NCBI RefSeq assembly: GCF_023715705.1
Contig: NZ_JAMBOS010000011.1
Coordinates: 1 to 64,000 of the forward strand
DNA from: Halalkalibacter oceani
Lineage (GTDB): Bacteria; Bacillota; Bacilli; Bacillales; Bacillaceae_D
Reading direction: 5' to 3'
DNA: 64,000 nt
Position 1 is the stretch's first letter. Each line of letters begins with the position of its first letter. Both the position numbers and the translations under genes were made by a program. Positions 16,642 through 25,348 of the stretch are shown here, piece by piece. The notes under the pieces were generated by a model. That model saw only the letters and a program-made list of their open reading frames with translations, was not told where the DNA came from and did no database searches.

Positions 16642-17697
16642 TCAATGAAGGGGAAGCGTGACCGTAACGGTCGTTCCGACATTATATGTACTTTCGATTC
16701 TAAAACTTCCGCCGTGGTCTTCGATAATCTTCTTACAGAGTGGAATGCCAATCCCTGTCCCGCTCTCTTTCGTCGTGAAAAATGGTTTGCCGATTTGCTT
16801 TAGCACCGATTCGGGCATTCCTTTTCCATTATCTTTGACATAGACGACATACTGTTCGTTTTCAATTCTCGTTCCGATCAAGAGAGTCCGGTTTTTATTG
16901 GTCTCTCCGTAAGCCTCTATTGAATTGCGTAAAAGGTTGAGCATCACCTGCTTCACCATTGATTCATTGACATGAACGAGCCTTGACGTTTCCGTTAATT
17001 CAATGTTCAGTTCAACATCATGCAGCAAGCATTCCGCATTTATAATTTCAATCAATGATTCCATAATCTGAACCGGAGACTGTCTTTTCCGGTCAATCTT
17101 TTTCCGGGAAACGGAAAGAAAGTCCTCGATAATGCCGTTCATTCGATTCAGCTCGGACAAAATGGTATCATAATACTTTTCAAATTCATTCGTTAATTTC
17201 GCCAGTTGTAAAAATCCCTTTATGACAGATAAAGGGTTTCGTAATTCATGCGCTACTCCGGCAGCAATATGGGAAACAGCTTCCATTTGGTGATGAAAGG
17301 TTAATAAATGTTCAAATTGCTTTTGCAAAGACCGGTCTTCGAGGATGATATACAGGCTTTCCTCTGCCAGAAAAGGCGCGACCCGGATTCGGTAATTTGC
17401 CTCTTCGTCCTCATAATCATCTTCCTGCCGCTTTTTCGTCTGGATCGTCTCTTCAAGCAGATCAAGACAAAAAGCGAAGAAAGGTTGCTGCTCCGCCAAC
17501 TGATCAAGTGTATAAGTTAAATCAGCTTCCTTTATTTTCGTTGCTTCCAGAAAGGCATGGTTCCATTTTTGGATATGTAATTCTTCATCGACTTTCAAAT
17601 AAGGTATCCCTAATTCTTCAATTAAAAAAAGCTGCTCAGCCAAGTCCTCCTGATTCGCGGTTTGGTAATTTATTTGTGATTGATATACTGTATCCAT
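16642..17697 (-). CDS. PAS-containing sensor histidine kinase, orphan
   Basis: A cytoplasmic histidine kinase of 351 residues (370 if the upstream TTG is used). A PAS-like region covers about residues 30-125. HisKA carries the phosphoacceptor in AAGVAHELRNPLSVIKG (H150 from the ATG), and the ATPase domain has the N box NLLRNSIEA, G1 KDNGKGMPE and G2 GTGIGIPL. No membrane helix and no response regulator gene are adjacent, the pattern of soluble sporulation phosphorelay kinases (KinA/E type). That role is inference. ATG has GGGAG; the TTG at 17754 has a stronger AAAGGAG, so the start is uncertain. Confidence 0.82.
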   Translation of the reverse strand: MDTVYQSQINYQTANQEDLAEQLFLIEELGIPYLKVDEELHIQKWNHAFLEATKIKEADLTYTLDQLAEQQPFFAFCLDLLEETIQTKKRQEDDYEDEEANYRIRVAPFLAEESLYIILEDRSLQKQFEHLLTFHHQMEAVSHIAAGVAHELRNPLSVIKGFLQLAKLTNEFEKYYDTILSELNRMNGIIEDFLSVSRKKIDRKRQSPVQIMESLIEIINAECLLHDVELNIELTETSRLVHVNESMVKQVMLNLLRNSIEAYGETNKNRTLLIGTRIENEQYVVYVKDNGKGMPESVLKQIGKPFFTTKESGTGIGIPLCKKIIEDHGGSFRIESTYNVGTTVTVTLPLH

Positions 17698-17910
17698 CGA
17701 ATTTCTCCCTTTGGGGCTTGGGGCTGTTTGTCTATTTAGATCTTTCTCACTCAATGCGCCCCACTCCTTTTGTTAAACTGCCTTTTCTGCATATTAGCTC
17801 ACCTGTGAACCTTATTTCGATAAGAAATGAAGGATTTCCTTTTTTTCTGCACATTTTCTTCGTGCTCTCATATACTGTCAGCATCTTGATTTGGAAAAAG
17901 GGGTGCTTCC

Positions 17911-18174
17911 ATGAATGTCATCATGCAGCAGTTAATCAATAATAAGGTTAATTCATTGACGTCACCAGAGCTTCTTCAGCTTGCCAAGCAATACCAGATC
18001 CCTCTTACGTCGGAACAAGCGGACAAGGTGATTGCCATTCTCCGCTCTGAAAACATTGATGTAGCTGATCAAGCCCAGGTCAACCGGATGATCCACCGTC
18101 TGCAGACAGAAGTCGACAGTCATGTGTCCAGCGTCGTTCAACAGCTGCTCCAGCAATTCAGCCATTTTTTATAG
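17911..18174 (+). CDS. yqfT: DUF2624 protein YqfT
   Basis: An 87-residue, all-helical soluble protein matching DUF2624 (B. subtilis YqfT); function unknown. The pattern NNKVNSLTSPELLQLAKQYQIPLT followed by a helix with alternating hydrophobics resembles small proteins that bind other helices. ATG with AAAGGGGTG upstream. Convergent with nfo, as in B. subtilis. No stable promoter pair was seen in the AT-rich stretch upstream. Confidence 0.75.
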   Translation: MNVIMQQLINNKVNSLTSPELLQLAKQYQIPLTSEQADKVIAILRSENIDVADQAQVNRMIHRLQTEVDSHVSSVVQQLLQQFSHFL

Positions 18175-18189
18175 CGGCCGGAACAAAAG

Positions 18190-18276
18190 GTTGTTTTTTG
18201 CCTTTTGCCCAACCTCTAAGGCAAAGCTGTTTTTTCTCACCATTTATTCGGTGCGCACAGCAGACGCCCTTCCTCG
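18190..18276 (+). repeat. Possible degenerate terminator-palindrome unit (copy B)
   Basis: Right after yqfT, AGGTTG and CAACCT around a TTTTTT-containing loop form a short hairpin. It is followed by CCTCTAAGGCAAAG, which resembles the fixed junction CCTCTAAGCAATG of the dispersed units. A GCTGT/ACAGC 5-bp stem and a CACC/GGTG apical stem follow. Much shorter and more diverged than the other copies. Confidence 0.35.
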
Positions 18277-18314
18277 AAGCAGCCTGGAAATGTTTGTTCC
18301 TTTCTTACCCTTCC

Positions 18315-18350
18315 AAAAAAGCCAGTAAGAAAATGTGCTTTCCTACTGGC
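18315..18350 (-). terminator. Terminator of the nfo transcript
   Basis: On the minus strand a hairpin closed by GCCAGTA/TACTGGC (18350-18321, a few internal mismatches) is followed by TTTTTT (18320-18315). Confidence 0.8.
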
Positions 18351-18373
18351 CGGCGCGCAGCCACTCCCATGCC

Positions 18374-18412
18374 TGGTCCCCCGTTAAGAAACGGAAACGT
18401 AACCGGGGACCA
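18374..18412 (-). other. Hairpin between the nfo stop and its terminator
   Basis: TGGTCCCC (18374-18381) pairs with GGGGACCA (18405-18412), extended inward by CGTT/AAC(C) with a bulge. It lies in the 3' untranslated part of the minus-strand nfo message. Role unknown. Confidence 0.5.
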
Positions 18413-18455
18413 TGGCAGCTATTTTAGTTGAACGGCTTTCAAGACGCTCCTCCCT

Positions 18456-19352
18456 TTAGTGCGAGGCGATTTTTTCCACTAATTGCGGGTCGAATTGTCC
18501 ACTGCGAAGCATCGCAATCTCATGCTTATATGGCGGCTTTTTATTCTTTTTGTCTTCACCGACGAACGGCGTCTCCAAAATCTTTGGAATATCCATCAGT
18601 TGAGGATGGTGGGCGATCGCATGAAGCGTCTCAAAGCCAAGATGACCGAATCCGATGTTCTGGTGACGGTCCTTCGCTGCGCCTCGTTCATTTTTACTGT
18701 CATTCAAATGAACGACCTTCAGACGGTCAAGCCCGATAATCCGGTCAAAGCTGTCGAGCACTCCGTCAAAATCCTCGATCAGATTATAGCCGGCATCATG
18801 AGTATGGCATGTATCAAAGCAAACGGAGAGGCGCTCGTTGTGCGTCACCCCGTCAATAATCGCAGCCAGCTCTTCAAATGTCCGTCCGCATTCAGAGCCT
18901 TTTCCGGCCATTGTTTCAAGTGCGATTTGCACATCCCGTTTTTCCTCAAAGACGAGGTTGAGTCCCTCGATGATCTTCTTAATTCCCGCTTCGGCCCCTG
19001 CACCAACATGGGCACCCGGATGCAAAACGATTTGCTTTGCGCCGAGCGCTTCCGTCCGTTCGATTTCCGAGCGTAAGAAGCGGACGCCTAGTTCAAACGT
19101 TTCCGGCTTCGTCGTATTGGCGATGTTAATAATATACGGGGCGTGGACGACGATATCGGCAATTCCGTTTTCGACCATATGAGCCAGCCCCGCTTCAATA
19201 TTCAATTCCTCTATCGCCTTGCGCCGCGTGTTCTGCGGGGCACCGGTGTAGATCATAAACGTGTTCGATCCATACGACACCGCTTCTTCACTGGCTCCAA
19301 GCAGCATCTTTTTCCCATTCATTGATACATGAGAACCTATTTTAATATCCAT
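18456..19352 (-). CDS. nfo: Endonuclease IV (AP endonuclease Nfo)
   Basis: A 298-residue endonuclease IV of the TIM-barrel AP2Ec family, which nicks DNA 5' of abasic sites in base-excision repair. Zinc-site motifs are intact: LHPGAH (near residue 108), [11 protein letters not shown] with the conserved Glu (about residue 143), [13 protein letters not shown] (about 177-189), [22 protein letters not shown] and ILETPF. ATG with GAGAGG upstream. It lies 23 bp downstream of cshB on the same strand, so the two are likely co-transcribed, as in B. subtilis. Confidence 0.96.
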   Translation of the reverse strand: MDIKIGSHVSMNGKKMLLGASEEAVSYGSNTFMIYTGAPQNTRRKAIEELNIEAGLAHMVENGIADIVVHAPYIINIANTTKPETFELGVRFLRSEIERTEALGAKQIVLHPGAHVGAGAEAGIKKIIEGLNLVFEEKRDVQIALETMAGKGSECGRTFEELAAIIDGVTHNERLSVCFDTCHTHDAGYNLIEDFDGVLDSFDRIIGLDRLKVVHLNDSKNERGAAKDRHQNIGFGHLGFETLHAIAHHPQLMDIPKILETPFVGEDKKNKKPPYKHEIAMLRSGQFDPQLVEKIASH

Positions 19353-19375
19353 TAATCCTCTCTCCCTATTTATCG

Positions 19376-20728
19376 TTACTTCTTGTTTCTTGCCGCGCTT
19401 CGGCGCTGTCTCTTCGCTTCCTTTTCCTGCTTGAAACGCGCTTTCTTTTTATAAGCCGGCTTGACTTTCTTCGCTTTGGCGACAGCCTTGCCCCCTGTCC
19501 GCTTTTGCGCCGGTTTTACACCTGTTTCGACTGGTGCATCTCCTTTACGGCGCGGCTTGCGCTGACCCGGGACCCCAAGCGGTGCTTTATCAAGCTTCGT
19601 CCATGTATTTTGTCTGAAATCATAAAAGGTAAAGTGAATGCCGCGCTTCTGCAGCTTGGCGACAGCGTTCTGATCCTGCTCCTCATAAATCGTATAGGCA
19701 ATACCGTCAGCCCCTGCCCGGCCTGTGCGACCTACACGGTGAATATAGAAATCCAAATCCTGCGGCAGCCCGTAGTTGATAATATGGCTGACACCCTTGA
19801 CATCGATCCCGCGTGCGGCAAGATCAGTCGCAACGAGAAATTGCACCTTCACATCATTGACGAGCTTCATCACCTGTTTACGCTGTCGAGGCTGCAAGCC
19901 GCCGTGAAGACGTTCGACATTCAGGTTAGCGGCAAGCATCGCATCAGCGACTTCATCGGCCTGCTCCTTCGTGTTCGTGAAAATAATCGCCAAATACGGA
20001 TTTAACGATTGAGCGAGTTCCACAAGGAAGCTAAGCTTCTCCCGATGGCGGAGCGGGACGATCCGGTGCTCGATTTTGACAGCTGTGACATGCTTCGGCT
20101 CAACGTGCACATGGCGCGGGTCCTGCATATATTTCTTTAAAAACGGCTGAAGCTTTTCCGGGACTGTGGCCGAGAAGACCATCATTTGTAGCTGCTCCGC
20201 CATCCGCGACGCCACCCGGTCGACCTCTTCGATAAAGCCCATATCAAGCATTTGATCGGCTTCATCGACTACAAGCATATCCGCCGTATACACCTTTAAC
20301 GCGCCCTCATCAACGAGGTCTGCCAGTCTTCCGGCTGTACCGACAACGAGATGCGGCTGTGTTTTCAAGCCTTCAATCGTCCGCGCCCGGTCAGTCCCGC
20401 CAACGAGCAGCTTTGCTTGAATGCCTGTCTGGTCAAATTCAAGCAGCTTCTTTACCTCCTGAAAAAGCTGTGAAGCCAGCTCCCGTGTCGGTGCGGTAAT
20501 GACGGCTTGTACTTCAGCTCTCTCCGGATCAATCCGGTTTAACATCGGCAATAAAAAAGCGAGGGTTTTTCCCGTGCCGGTCTGCGATTGACCGATGACA
20601 TCCCGCTTGTTCGCGATCGCCGGAATCAGCCTTTCCTGGATTTCCGTCGGCATGGAAAAGCCTTGCGCGTCGAGCGCTTCTATTAAAAATGGCTTTAATT
20701 CAAATCGTTGAAAATTTTTTGAGATCAT
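19376..20728 (-). CDS. cshB: DEAD-box RNA helicase CshB
   Basis: A 450-residue cold-shock type DEAD-box helicase. Motifs run in order: Q motif ([14 protein letters not shown]), Walker A QTGTGKT, PTRELA, DEAD (VVDEADQM), SAT, then ARGIDV and [10 protein letters not shown] in the second RecA domain. The last 60 residues are strongly basic and repetitive ([20 protein letters not shown]), as in CshB. It remodels structured RNA in ribosome assembly and cold shock. An ATG six codons upstream lacks a Shine-Dalgarno, so the ATG with AGGAAGG is taken. Probably first gene of cshB-nfo. Confidence 0.92.
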   Translation of the reverse strand: MISKNFQRFELKPFLIEALDAQGFSMPTEIQERLIPAIANKRDVIGQSQTGTGKTLAFLLPMLNRIDPERAEVQAVITAPTRELASQLFQEVKKLLEFDQTGIQAKLLVGGTDRARTIEGLKTQPHLVVGTAGRLADLVDEGALKVYTADMLVVDEADQMLDMGFIEEVDRVASRMAEQLQMMVFSATVPEKLQPFLKKYMQDPRHVHVEPKHVTAVKIEHRIVPLRHREKLSFLVELAQSLNPYLAIIFTNTKEQADEVADAMLAANLNVERLHGGLQPRQRKQVMKLVNDVKVQFLVATDLAARGIDVKGVSHIINYGLPQDLDFYIHRVGRTGRAGADGIAYTIYEEQDQNAVAKLQKRGIHFTFYDFRQNTWTKLDKAPLGVPGQRKPRRKGDAPVETGVKPAQKRTGGKAVAKAKKVKPAYKKKARFKQEKEAKRQRRSAARNKK

Positions 20729-20845
20729 ATACCTTCCTACTTTCATTCATCATTTCGATGTTCCAGCTAAAACCGTAGCGAAATATACTGTTTGCAATGG
20801 TTCATTTTATCATAGTTTGCCATGCTGTGGCTAATTTACTTATGA

Positions 20846-20890
20846 CGAGGCTGGGTCAAAAGGATGTTTTGTCCGTTTTGCCCCGCCTCG
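20846..20890. terminator. Terminator-like hairpin of repeat unit C
   Basis: CGAGGC..GGG..CAAAA pairs with TTTTG.CCC.GCCTCG (20846-20861 with 20876-20890, one bulge). It lies between divergent gene starts, where no transcript should need ending, which suggests that it moved in together with the adjoining palindrome. Confidence 0.6.
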
Positions 20891-20892
20891 AC

Positions 20893-20975
20893 GCAATGCG
20901 CGGAACCGCCACGATCTGTAAAAGCCCGTTCTGAGTGCGTTTCTCACAACACGCGTGTCGCAAGTGCGCCATTGC
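20893..20975 (+). repeat. Dispersed palindromic element, copy C
   Basis: An 83-bp copy from GCAATG to CATTGC with the left loop motif GCGGAACC, GCCAC and the GATCTNTAA bulge conserved. The right half of the apical stem is mutated (CTCACAACACGCG against AGCCCGTTCTGAG), so this copy folds less well. It is the only copy between divergent genes. Confidence 0.75.
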
Positions 20976-21234
20976 TGGCAACTACCTTTATCTCAAGCCC
21001 TTCCCCTCTCCCGTTCCTTCACCAATTGAAGGGCTCGTGCATATGACTAGAGTATAACGTGTAAAGCAGAAAGGATCGATGACGAAAGCCGCTATACGAC
21101 AGCGAGGCGCGGAGGCTGTTGCACGCTCTTTTTCAACAGCTGAATGAGACGGCATACCGCCCTTCCGCAACCAGTCTGAAACGTTTTGATGCTTTCTGAA
21201 CTTATAAAATATGACGAAAGGAGGAAGGATCGAT
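20976..21234. other. Gene-free leader of the VrrA/YqfQ gene
   Basis: No gene is supported here. A 7-bp hairpin GCTGTTG/CAACAGC lies at 21115-21140. A 22-codon frame starting at 21080 has a weak AAAGGA site and no recognisable content. Confidence 0.4.
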
Positions 21235-21744
21235 ATGCAGCAAGTATTTGGTCCTCCTTTTGGCCCAATTCCAATGCAGCCTCCCCCTATGGGCGGCATG
21301 ATGTCCCAGGCGGGCTCATTCGCTCCTGTTGCCGGACAGTTCCCCGCTGCCGGTCTGATGGGAGGAGGGCAGGCAGTAAGAGGCGGCTTATTGGCGCGGT
21401 TATTCGGAGGTGGAGCAGGCTTCGGCGTAGGTCCGGGTTCTTCCGCTGCTGGAGGAATCAACTGGACGACTATGCTAACAAATGCGCAGCGTGTTCTTGG
21501 CCTGACCCAGCAGGTTGTGCCGATGGTGCAGCAATATGGGCCGCTCGTTCGCAATCTGCCGACCATTTGGCGGATTATGAGAAGCCCCACTGACGGGCAG
21601 GAAACCCCGGCTGAAGAGCCCGCGTTACCACTGGCGATCGCGGAGGAGCCACAAGAGACAGCACCCGTCATCCCGGAGCCGGCACCCGCGCGGCCGGAAA
21701 AGAAAACGATTGAAGGAATGCCCTTACCTAAGCTTTATATTTAG
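21235..21744 (+). CDS. yqfQ: VrrA/YqfQ family protein
   Basis: A 169-residue protein of the VrrA/YqfQ family. The first 75 residues are rich in Gly, Pro, Met and Gln (QPPPMGGMM, RLFGGGAGFGVGPG), the low-complexity part that varies by repeats in vrrA of the B. anthracis group. The conserved core NWTTMLTNAQRVLGLTQQVVPMVQQYGPLVRNLPTIW spans about residues 80-120. The tail is acidic and proline-rich and ends KKTIEGMPLPKLYI. Function unknown; a spore-coat role has been suggested for relatives. ATG with AAAGGAGG is chosen over an ATG eight codons earlier that precedes that site. Confidence 0.78.
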   Translation: MQQVFGPPFGPIPMQPPPMGGMMSQAGSFAPVAGQFPAAGLMGGGQAVRGGLLARLFGGGAGFGVGPGSSAAGGINWTTMLTNAQRVLGLTQQVVPMVQQYGPLVRNLPTIWRIMRSPTDGQETPAEEPALPLAIAEEPQETAPVIPEPAPARPEKKTIEGMPLPKLYI

Positions 21745-21769
21745 CGATTGACGGCAATTTTAGCTTCAC

Positions 21770-21800
21770 GCAAAATTTTAGCGCATTTTGCTTACTTTTT
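21770..21800 (+). terminator. Weak terminator after yqfQ
   Basis: GCAAAAT (21770-21776) pairs with ATTTTGC (21785-21791) and is followed by a T-rich tract. Confidence 0.5.
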
Positions 21801-21802
21801 TA

Positions 21803-21861
21803 TTGACAACCTTCAACCCGGAGTAGTAAAATTTTATTTTTGCTTTTTTTTATGGTATACT
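21803..21861 (+). promoter_or_regulatory. carD promoter region
   Basis: TTGACA (21803-21808)-N18-TAAAAT (21827-21832) is a sigma-A candidate. A second possible start is the extended -10 TGGTATACT (TATACT at 21856-21861), 30 bp before the ATG. Confidence 0.5.
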
Positions 21862-21890
21862 ATAAATACTACTCGATTGGAGGAATGCTC

Positions 21891-22385
21891 ATGTTTAAAG
21901 TTGGTGACCATGTTGTCTACCCATATCACGGTGCCGGTACGATTCAAGATATTGAAGTGAAGGATGTCTTAGGTGAGACACACTCTTATTTCGTTCTTGA
22001 TTTTCCGCTCGTGGATGTAAAGCTTATGCTGCCGGAAAATCGCATTGGGGATTCCGGATTGCGTAAAGTCATAGATCCTTCGGAATTAGATGCACTTGTA
22101 GAAGCATTACAGAACGGACCAGAAATTCCTCCGTCTACAAGTCACTTTTCACGTGATACCGAGAACCTTCTTAAAAGTGGCAGCATTATCGATGCCGCCC
22201 ACTTGATTTCCTCTCTATCCAGAAAGCAGACAGAGCGGGCAAACGGCCTCCATATTCAAGATCGAAACCATATGCAGAAAGCGCGACAAATGATTGCCAG
22301 TGAATTGATTCTGATGAACGATATGACAGAAGAGCAGGCTTACGAATTTATTGACTTAGCCCTGCAGGAAGTCAAACAAGCGTAA
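21891..22385 (+). CDS. CarD/CdnL family transcription regulator
   Basis: A 164-residue CarD family protein. The N-terminal domain (residues 1-60, FKVGDHVVYPYHGAGTIQDIE) is the Tudor-like RNA-polymerase beta-binding module shared with the Mfd RID. The C-terminal helical domain (RKQTERANGLHIQDRNHMQKARQMIASEL) matches CdnL, which contacts the -10 region and steadies the open complex. It likely tunes housekeeping promoters such as rRNA. The ATG has GGAGG eight bases upstream; the frame is open earlier but overlaps the promoter. Its gene sits between yqfQ and ispH, a place where B. subtilis has no such gene. Confidence 0.88.
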   Translation: MFKVGDHVVYPYHGAGTIQDIEVKDVLGETHSYFVLDFPLVDVKLMLPENRIGDSGLRKVIDPSELDALVEALQNGPEIPPSTSHFSRDTENLLKSGSIIDAAHLISSLSRKQTERANGLHIQDRNHMQKARQMIASELILMNDMTEEQAYEFIDLALQEVKQA

Positions 22386-22388
22386 TCA

Positions 22389-22417
22389 TTGTCACGAAAA
22401 GCAATCTCTATTATACT
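22389..22417 (+). promoter_or_regulatory. ispH promoter
   Basis: TTGTCA (22389-22394)-N17-TATACT (22412-22417) is a near-consensus sigma-A promoter immediately after the carD stop. It implies a 5' leader of about 125 nt for ispH. Confidence 0.7.
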
Positions 22418-22438
22418 AATTGAAGAAGACATAATAGA

Positions 22439-22548
22439 CACCATTCGTTAGGATTATAACGGATGGTGCTGTCATGTTCAGGGACATTCTTATTATCTGG
22501 ACAGTCAAGCATGCCCTGTTTACGAACAGAGCGACTAGGAGGCCTACA
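22439..22548 (+). other. Structured leader of ispH
   Basis: The leader begins with a 12-bp stem-loop (22439-22450 with 22457-22468, one G-U, loop GGATTA). It continues with CAGGG..CCCTG and TGTTC..GAACA pairings that could alternate. The Shine-Dalgarno AGGAGG ends it. No T tract suggests a terminator. It matches no riboswitch class that I recognise. Confidence 0.4.
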
Positions 22549-23493
22549 ATGAATGTAAAAAAAATATCCCCGCGCGGCTATTGCTATGGTGTCGTTGATG
22601 CAATGGTGCTAGCACGTCAGGCTGCGGCCAACTTGGATCTCCCTCGCCCGATCTATATTTTAGGGATGATTGTTCATAACCAGCACGTGACCGATGCCTT
22701 TGAAGAGGACGGGATTATCTCACTAGATGGACCAAACCGGGTCGAAATTTTGAAGAAGGTTGAAAAAGGAACCGTGATCTTTACTGCTCACGGCGTATCA
22801 CCGGAGGTCCGGAAACTGGCACGGGATAAAGGACTGACCGTTGTCGACGCGACCTGCCCCGATGTAACGCGGACGCACGACCTCATTCGAGACAAGCAGG
22901 CTGAGGGTTATCAATTTATTTATGTCGGGAAAAAAGGTCACCCCGAGCCTGAGGGAGCGATTGGCGTTGCACCAGATGCCGTCCACCTCGTCGAATCTGT
23001 CGCCGATGTCGAACAGCTCCAGCTGTCTACTGACAAGCTGATTATTACCAATCAAACGACGATGAGCCAGTGGGACGTCAGTGAAATTATGAAAAAGGCG
23101 ATGGAACGTTTTCCGACGGCCGAGGTGCATAATGAAATTTGCCTCGCGACCCAGGTAAGGCAGGAGGCTGTAGCGGAGCAGGCGAAAGATTGCGATCTCG
23201 TCATCGTTGTCGGCGATCCGAAAAGCAATAACTCGAACCGGCTTGCCCAGGTATCGGAGCAGATTGCCGGAACGACCGCCTACCGGATTGGTGATGTAAC
23301 CGAGCTGCAGTTGGAATGGCTCAAAGGCGTTGAGACCGTCGGCGTAACGTCAGGCGCCTCGACCCCTACTCCGATTACAAAAGAAGTAATCAGCTTTCTC
23401 GAAAGCTATGACGAACATGACCCTTCAACATGGGCCCGTGAACGCAAAGTGACCCTTCAGAAAATTCTTCCGAAGGTAAAAGCGAAAAAATAA
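22549..23493 (+). CDS. ispH: 4-hydroxy-3-methylbut-2-enyl diphosphate reductase IspH
   Basis: A 314-residue IspH that converts HMBPP to IPP and DMAPP, the last MEP step, with a 4Fe-4S cluster. The three cluster cysteines are C12 (RGYCYGV), C103 (DATCPDV) and C198 (HNEICLAT). The substrate-binding H43 (VHNQHV), H81 (TAHGVS) and the TTMSQ and [10 protein letters not shown] motifs are intact. AGGAGG precedes the ATG by six bases; the frame is open further upstream only by chance. The gene has its own promoter and a strong terminator. With IspG it completes both iron-sulfur steps of the pathway in this window. Confidence 0.97.
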   Translation: MNVKKISPRGYCYGVVDAMVLARQAAANLDLPRPIYILGMIVHNQHVTDAFEEDGIISLDGPNRVEILKKVEKGTVIFTAHGVSPEVRKLARDKGLTVVDATCPDVTRTHDLIRDKQAEGYQFIYVGKKGHPEPEGAIGVAPDAVHLVESVADVEQLQLSTDKLIITNQTTMSQWDVSEIMKKAMERFPTAEVHNEICLATQVRQEAVAEQAKDCDLVIVVGDPKSNNSNRLAQVSEQIAGTTAYRIGDVTELQLEWLKGVETVGVTSGASTPTPITKEVISFLESYDEHDPSTWARERKVTLQKILPKVKAKK

Positions 23494-23502
23494 TCATTGC
23501 AG

Positions 23503-23547
23503 AGATAGCGCACAACGTCTTCTTCACCTTGTGCGCTATCTTTTTTT
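23503..23547 (+). terminator. Intrinsic terminator of ispH
   Basis: A perfect 13-bp stem (23503-23515 with 23529-23541) is followed by seven T. It touches the stop codon of the convergent Nudix gene. Confidence 0.9.
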
Positions 23548-23984
23548 CAGCGGATAAACGCTGCTTCTTTGCCGGCGAGGGCGTCGCTGAGCCATTGTGG
23601 ATGCATCGTCAACAGCTGTTTTGGCAGCGCATCAACCGGAAAATATTTTACATCAATCGTCTCTTCTCCATCGCCTTTCAGCTTTCCACCGATAACCTTC
23701 ACTAAAAAGCAAACCGTAACAAAGTGAATCGCCCTCTGATCCGGATAGACGAACACTTGAGACTCCGGCTCCGAATAGACACCGATCAGCCTGACGATTT
23801 CCACGTGAAGATTCGTTTCTTCTTTCATTTCTCTGATCGCCGCTTCCTCCACCGTTTCTCCTAGCTCAACATGTCCTGAAGGCAGCCCCCACAGTCCTAC
23901 ATCTCCCCGCTTCTGCAAAAGAACGTCATTATGCTCATTGAACACGATCATTGCCACTCCCGGTCTGATCTCGTCTATTCTCAT
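23547..23984 (-). CDS. Nudix hydrolase
   Basis: A 145-residue Nudix protein with the box GHVELGETVEEAAIREMKEETNL at about residues 38-60, including the metal-binding REMKEE glutamates. The fold-typical LLQKRGDVGLWGLPSG precedes it. It should hydrolyse a nucleoside diphosphate linked to another group; the exact substrate is open. The second of two close ATGs is used because GGAGG lies exactly six bases before it. Its stop overlaps the last T of the convergent ispH terminator. Not part of the classical yqf order, so possibly a local addition. Confidence 0.85.
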   Translation of the reverse strand: MRIDEIRPGVAMIVFNEHNDVLLQKRGDVGLWGLPSGHVELGETVEEAAIREMKEETNLHVEIVRLIGVYSEPESQVFVYPDQRAIHFVTVCFLVKVIGGKLKGDGEETIDVKYFPVDALPKQLLTMHPQWLSDALAGKEAAFIR

Positions 23985-24044
23985 CTTCATCCTCCCCTGT
24001 TTTCCAATTCCCTGGCTTCCTCCGTTCACTTTTTCGGCAAAAAA

Positions 24045-24090
24045 AGGGGAAAGGTCTCAGCGCATCACAAATACACTGAACCTTTCCCCT
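24045..24090 (-). terminator. Terminator of the trmK-yqfO operon
   Basis: On the minus strand an 11-bp stem (24090-24080 with 24055-24045, AGGGGAAAGGT type) with a 24-nt loop is followed by TTTTTT. A preceding palindrome CTTTTACA-TTT-TGTAAAAG lies at 24115-24133. Confidence 0.75.
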
Positions 24091-24161
24091 CGGACCTTTT
24101 ATGTCAATAGGTGCCTTTTACATTTTGTAAAAGATGCAGCCCTCGGTCACTGACCTTCAAA

Positions 24162-24198
24162 GAAGCGGAACCCTAGCTGCAGTTTTCCAGTTCGCTTC
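24162..24198 (-). terminator. Hairpin just after yqfO
   Basis: GAAGCGGAAC (24162-24171) pairs with GTTCGCTTC (24190-24198) with one bulge. It may be a first, weaker terminator of the minus-strand operon. Confidence 0.45.
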
Positions 24199-24226
24199 AA
24201 TTATACATCATATGGCTTCAATCTGA

Positions 24227-25348
24227 CTAGACAAATGTGAAAGGATCGGTATTTCTGCTTGAAGCAATGACCGTCGTCTGATAGCCTTTCTCGGCAATGA
24301 ACCGCTCTAAATAGCGTTTGACGCCTTCCTTCATCACCTTCTCGACATTATGACCCGGATCGACGATCGCTAGCCCGTCCATCATCGCATCATGGGCGAC
24401 ATGGTAATACACGTCCCCGGTGACGATGACGTCAGCTCCTTTAAAAATCGCATCCTTTATATACTTATTGCCATCTCCGCCAAGCACGGCAATCTTCTGC
24501 ACCGGCTTTTCCAAATCGCCAACAACACGGGCGCCGCTTACCTCAAAGGCTGCCTTCACCTGCTCGGCAAATTCTCCAAGGCTGACCGCTTGCTCGAGCT
24601 TTCCAATCCTGCCAAGGCCGAGTACCTCTCCCTGATTATCAAGAGGGTAAATATCATAGGCAGGCTCTTCGTATGGATGGGATTTGATCAGCGCCTGAAT
24701 GACGCGATTCTGACGCTCGGCGGGCACGATTGTTTCCAGCTTCAGCTCTTCGACATACTCCAGCTTGCCCTGTTCGCCGATAAATGGATTTGTTCCTTCC
24801 AACGGCTTGAATGTACCGGTGCCCGCGCTTTGGAACGTACAATGGCTGTAGGCGCCGATATGCCCTGCCCCGGCTTGACTGACCGCCTGCCGAACCTGTT
24901 CAATATGGGTCTTCGGGACAAAGACAGCGATCTTTTTCAGCTGCTGCGCCTGTGTCGGCGCAAGCACCTCTGTCTCCTTCAGCCCAAGAGCCTCGGCCAT
25001 CATATCATTGACACCGCCCTTAGCAATGTCGAGGTTCGTATGGGCAGCATAGATCGCGATCTCATGCTTGAGCGCTTTCTCAATGATCCGGCCATGCGCG
25101 GTCGTCAGATCAATTTTTTTTAACGGCCGGAAGAGTAACGGATGATGGGCGATAATCAGGTCAACCTGCTCTTCAATCGCTTCATCCATCACGTCTTCAA
25201 GCACATCGAGCGCGACCATCACTTTATGTACAGGCTTGTTTAACGTGCCGAGCATCAGGCCGATTTTATCTCCTTCTACCGCGTATGATTTTGGCGACCA
25301 TGCTTCAAAGTGCTGGATCAACGCTTGTCCATTTACCGCTTTTGTCAT
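24227..25348 (-). CDS. yqfO: Nif3-like dinuclear metal center protein YqfO
   Basis: A 373-residue Nif3/DUF34 family protein, the long form with an inserted YqfO (CutA1-like) domain in the middle (about residues 135-235). Metal-binding residues are visible in HHPLLF (near residue 66), AAHTNLD (near 102) and at the C-terminal side GDVYYHVAHDA. Family members are linked to GTP cyclohydrolase I type 2 annotation, but the reaction is unproven. Its ATG overlaps the trmK stop as ATGA, so translation is coupled. Confidence 0.88.
   Translation of the reverse strand: MTKAVNGQALIQHFEAWSPKSYAVEGDKIGLMLGTLNKPVHKVMVALDVLEDVMDEAIEEQVDLIIAHHPLLFRPLKKIDLTTAHGRIIEKALKHEIAIYAAHTNLDIAKGGVNDMMAEALGLKETEVLAPTQAQQLKKIAVFVPKTHIEQVRQAVSQAGAGHIGAYSHCTFQSAGTGTFKPLEGTNPFIGEQGKLEYVEELKLETIVPAERQNRVIQALIKSHPYEEPAYDIYPLDNQGEVLGLGRIGKLEQAVSLGEFAEQVKAAFEVSGARVVGDLEKPVQKIAVLGGDGNKYIKDAIFKGADVIVTGDVYYHVAHDAMMDGLAIVDPGHNVEKVMKEGVKRYLERFIAEKGYQTTVIASSRNTDPFTFV

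Noticed and set aside
18361-18420. GC-rich hairpin after nfo as a further copy of the dispersed palindrome
   Set aside because: It lacks the outer GCAATG/CATTGC boxes and the internal loop motifs; only a GGGAGTGGCTGC stretch is vaguely similar.
21080-21148. 22-codon frame before yqfQ
   Set aside because: Weak ribosome site, no conserved content; expected by chance.
20988-21671. Minus-strand open frame of 227 codons opposite the yqfQ gene
   Set aside because: It mirrors the Gly/Pro-rich frame of yqfQ, has no ribosome site and resembles no protein family.
24392-25123. Plus-strand open frame of 243 codons opposite yqfO
   Set aside because: Antisense shadow of a conserved gene, without a start signal.
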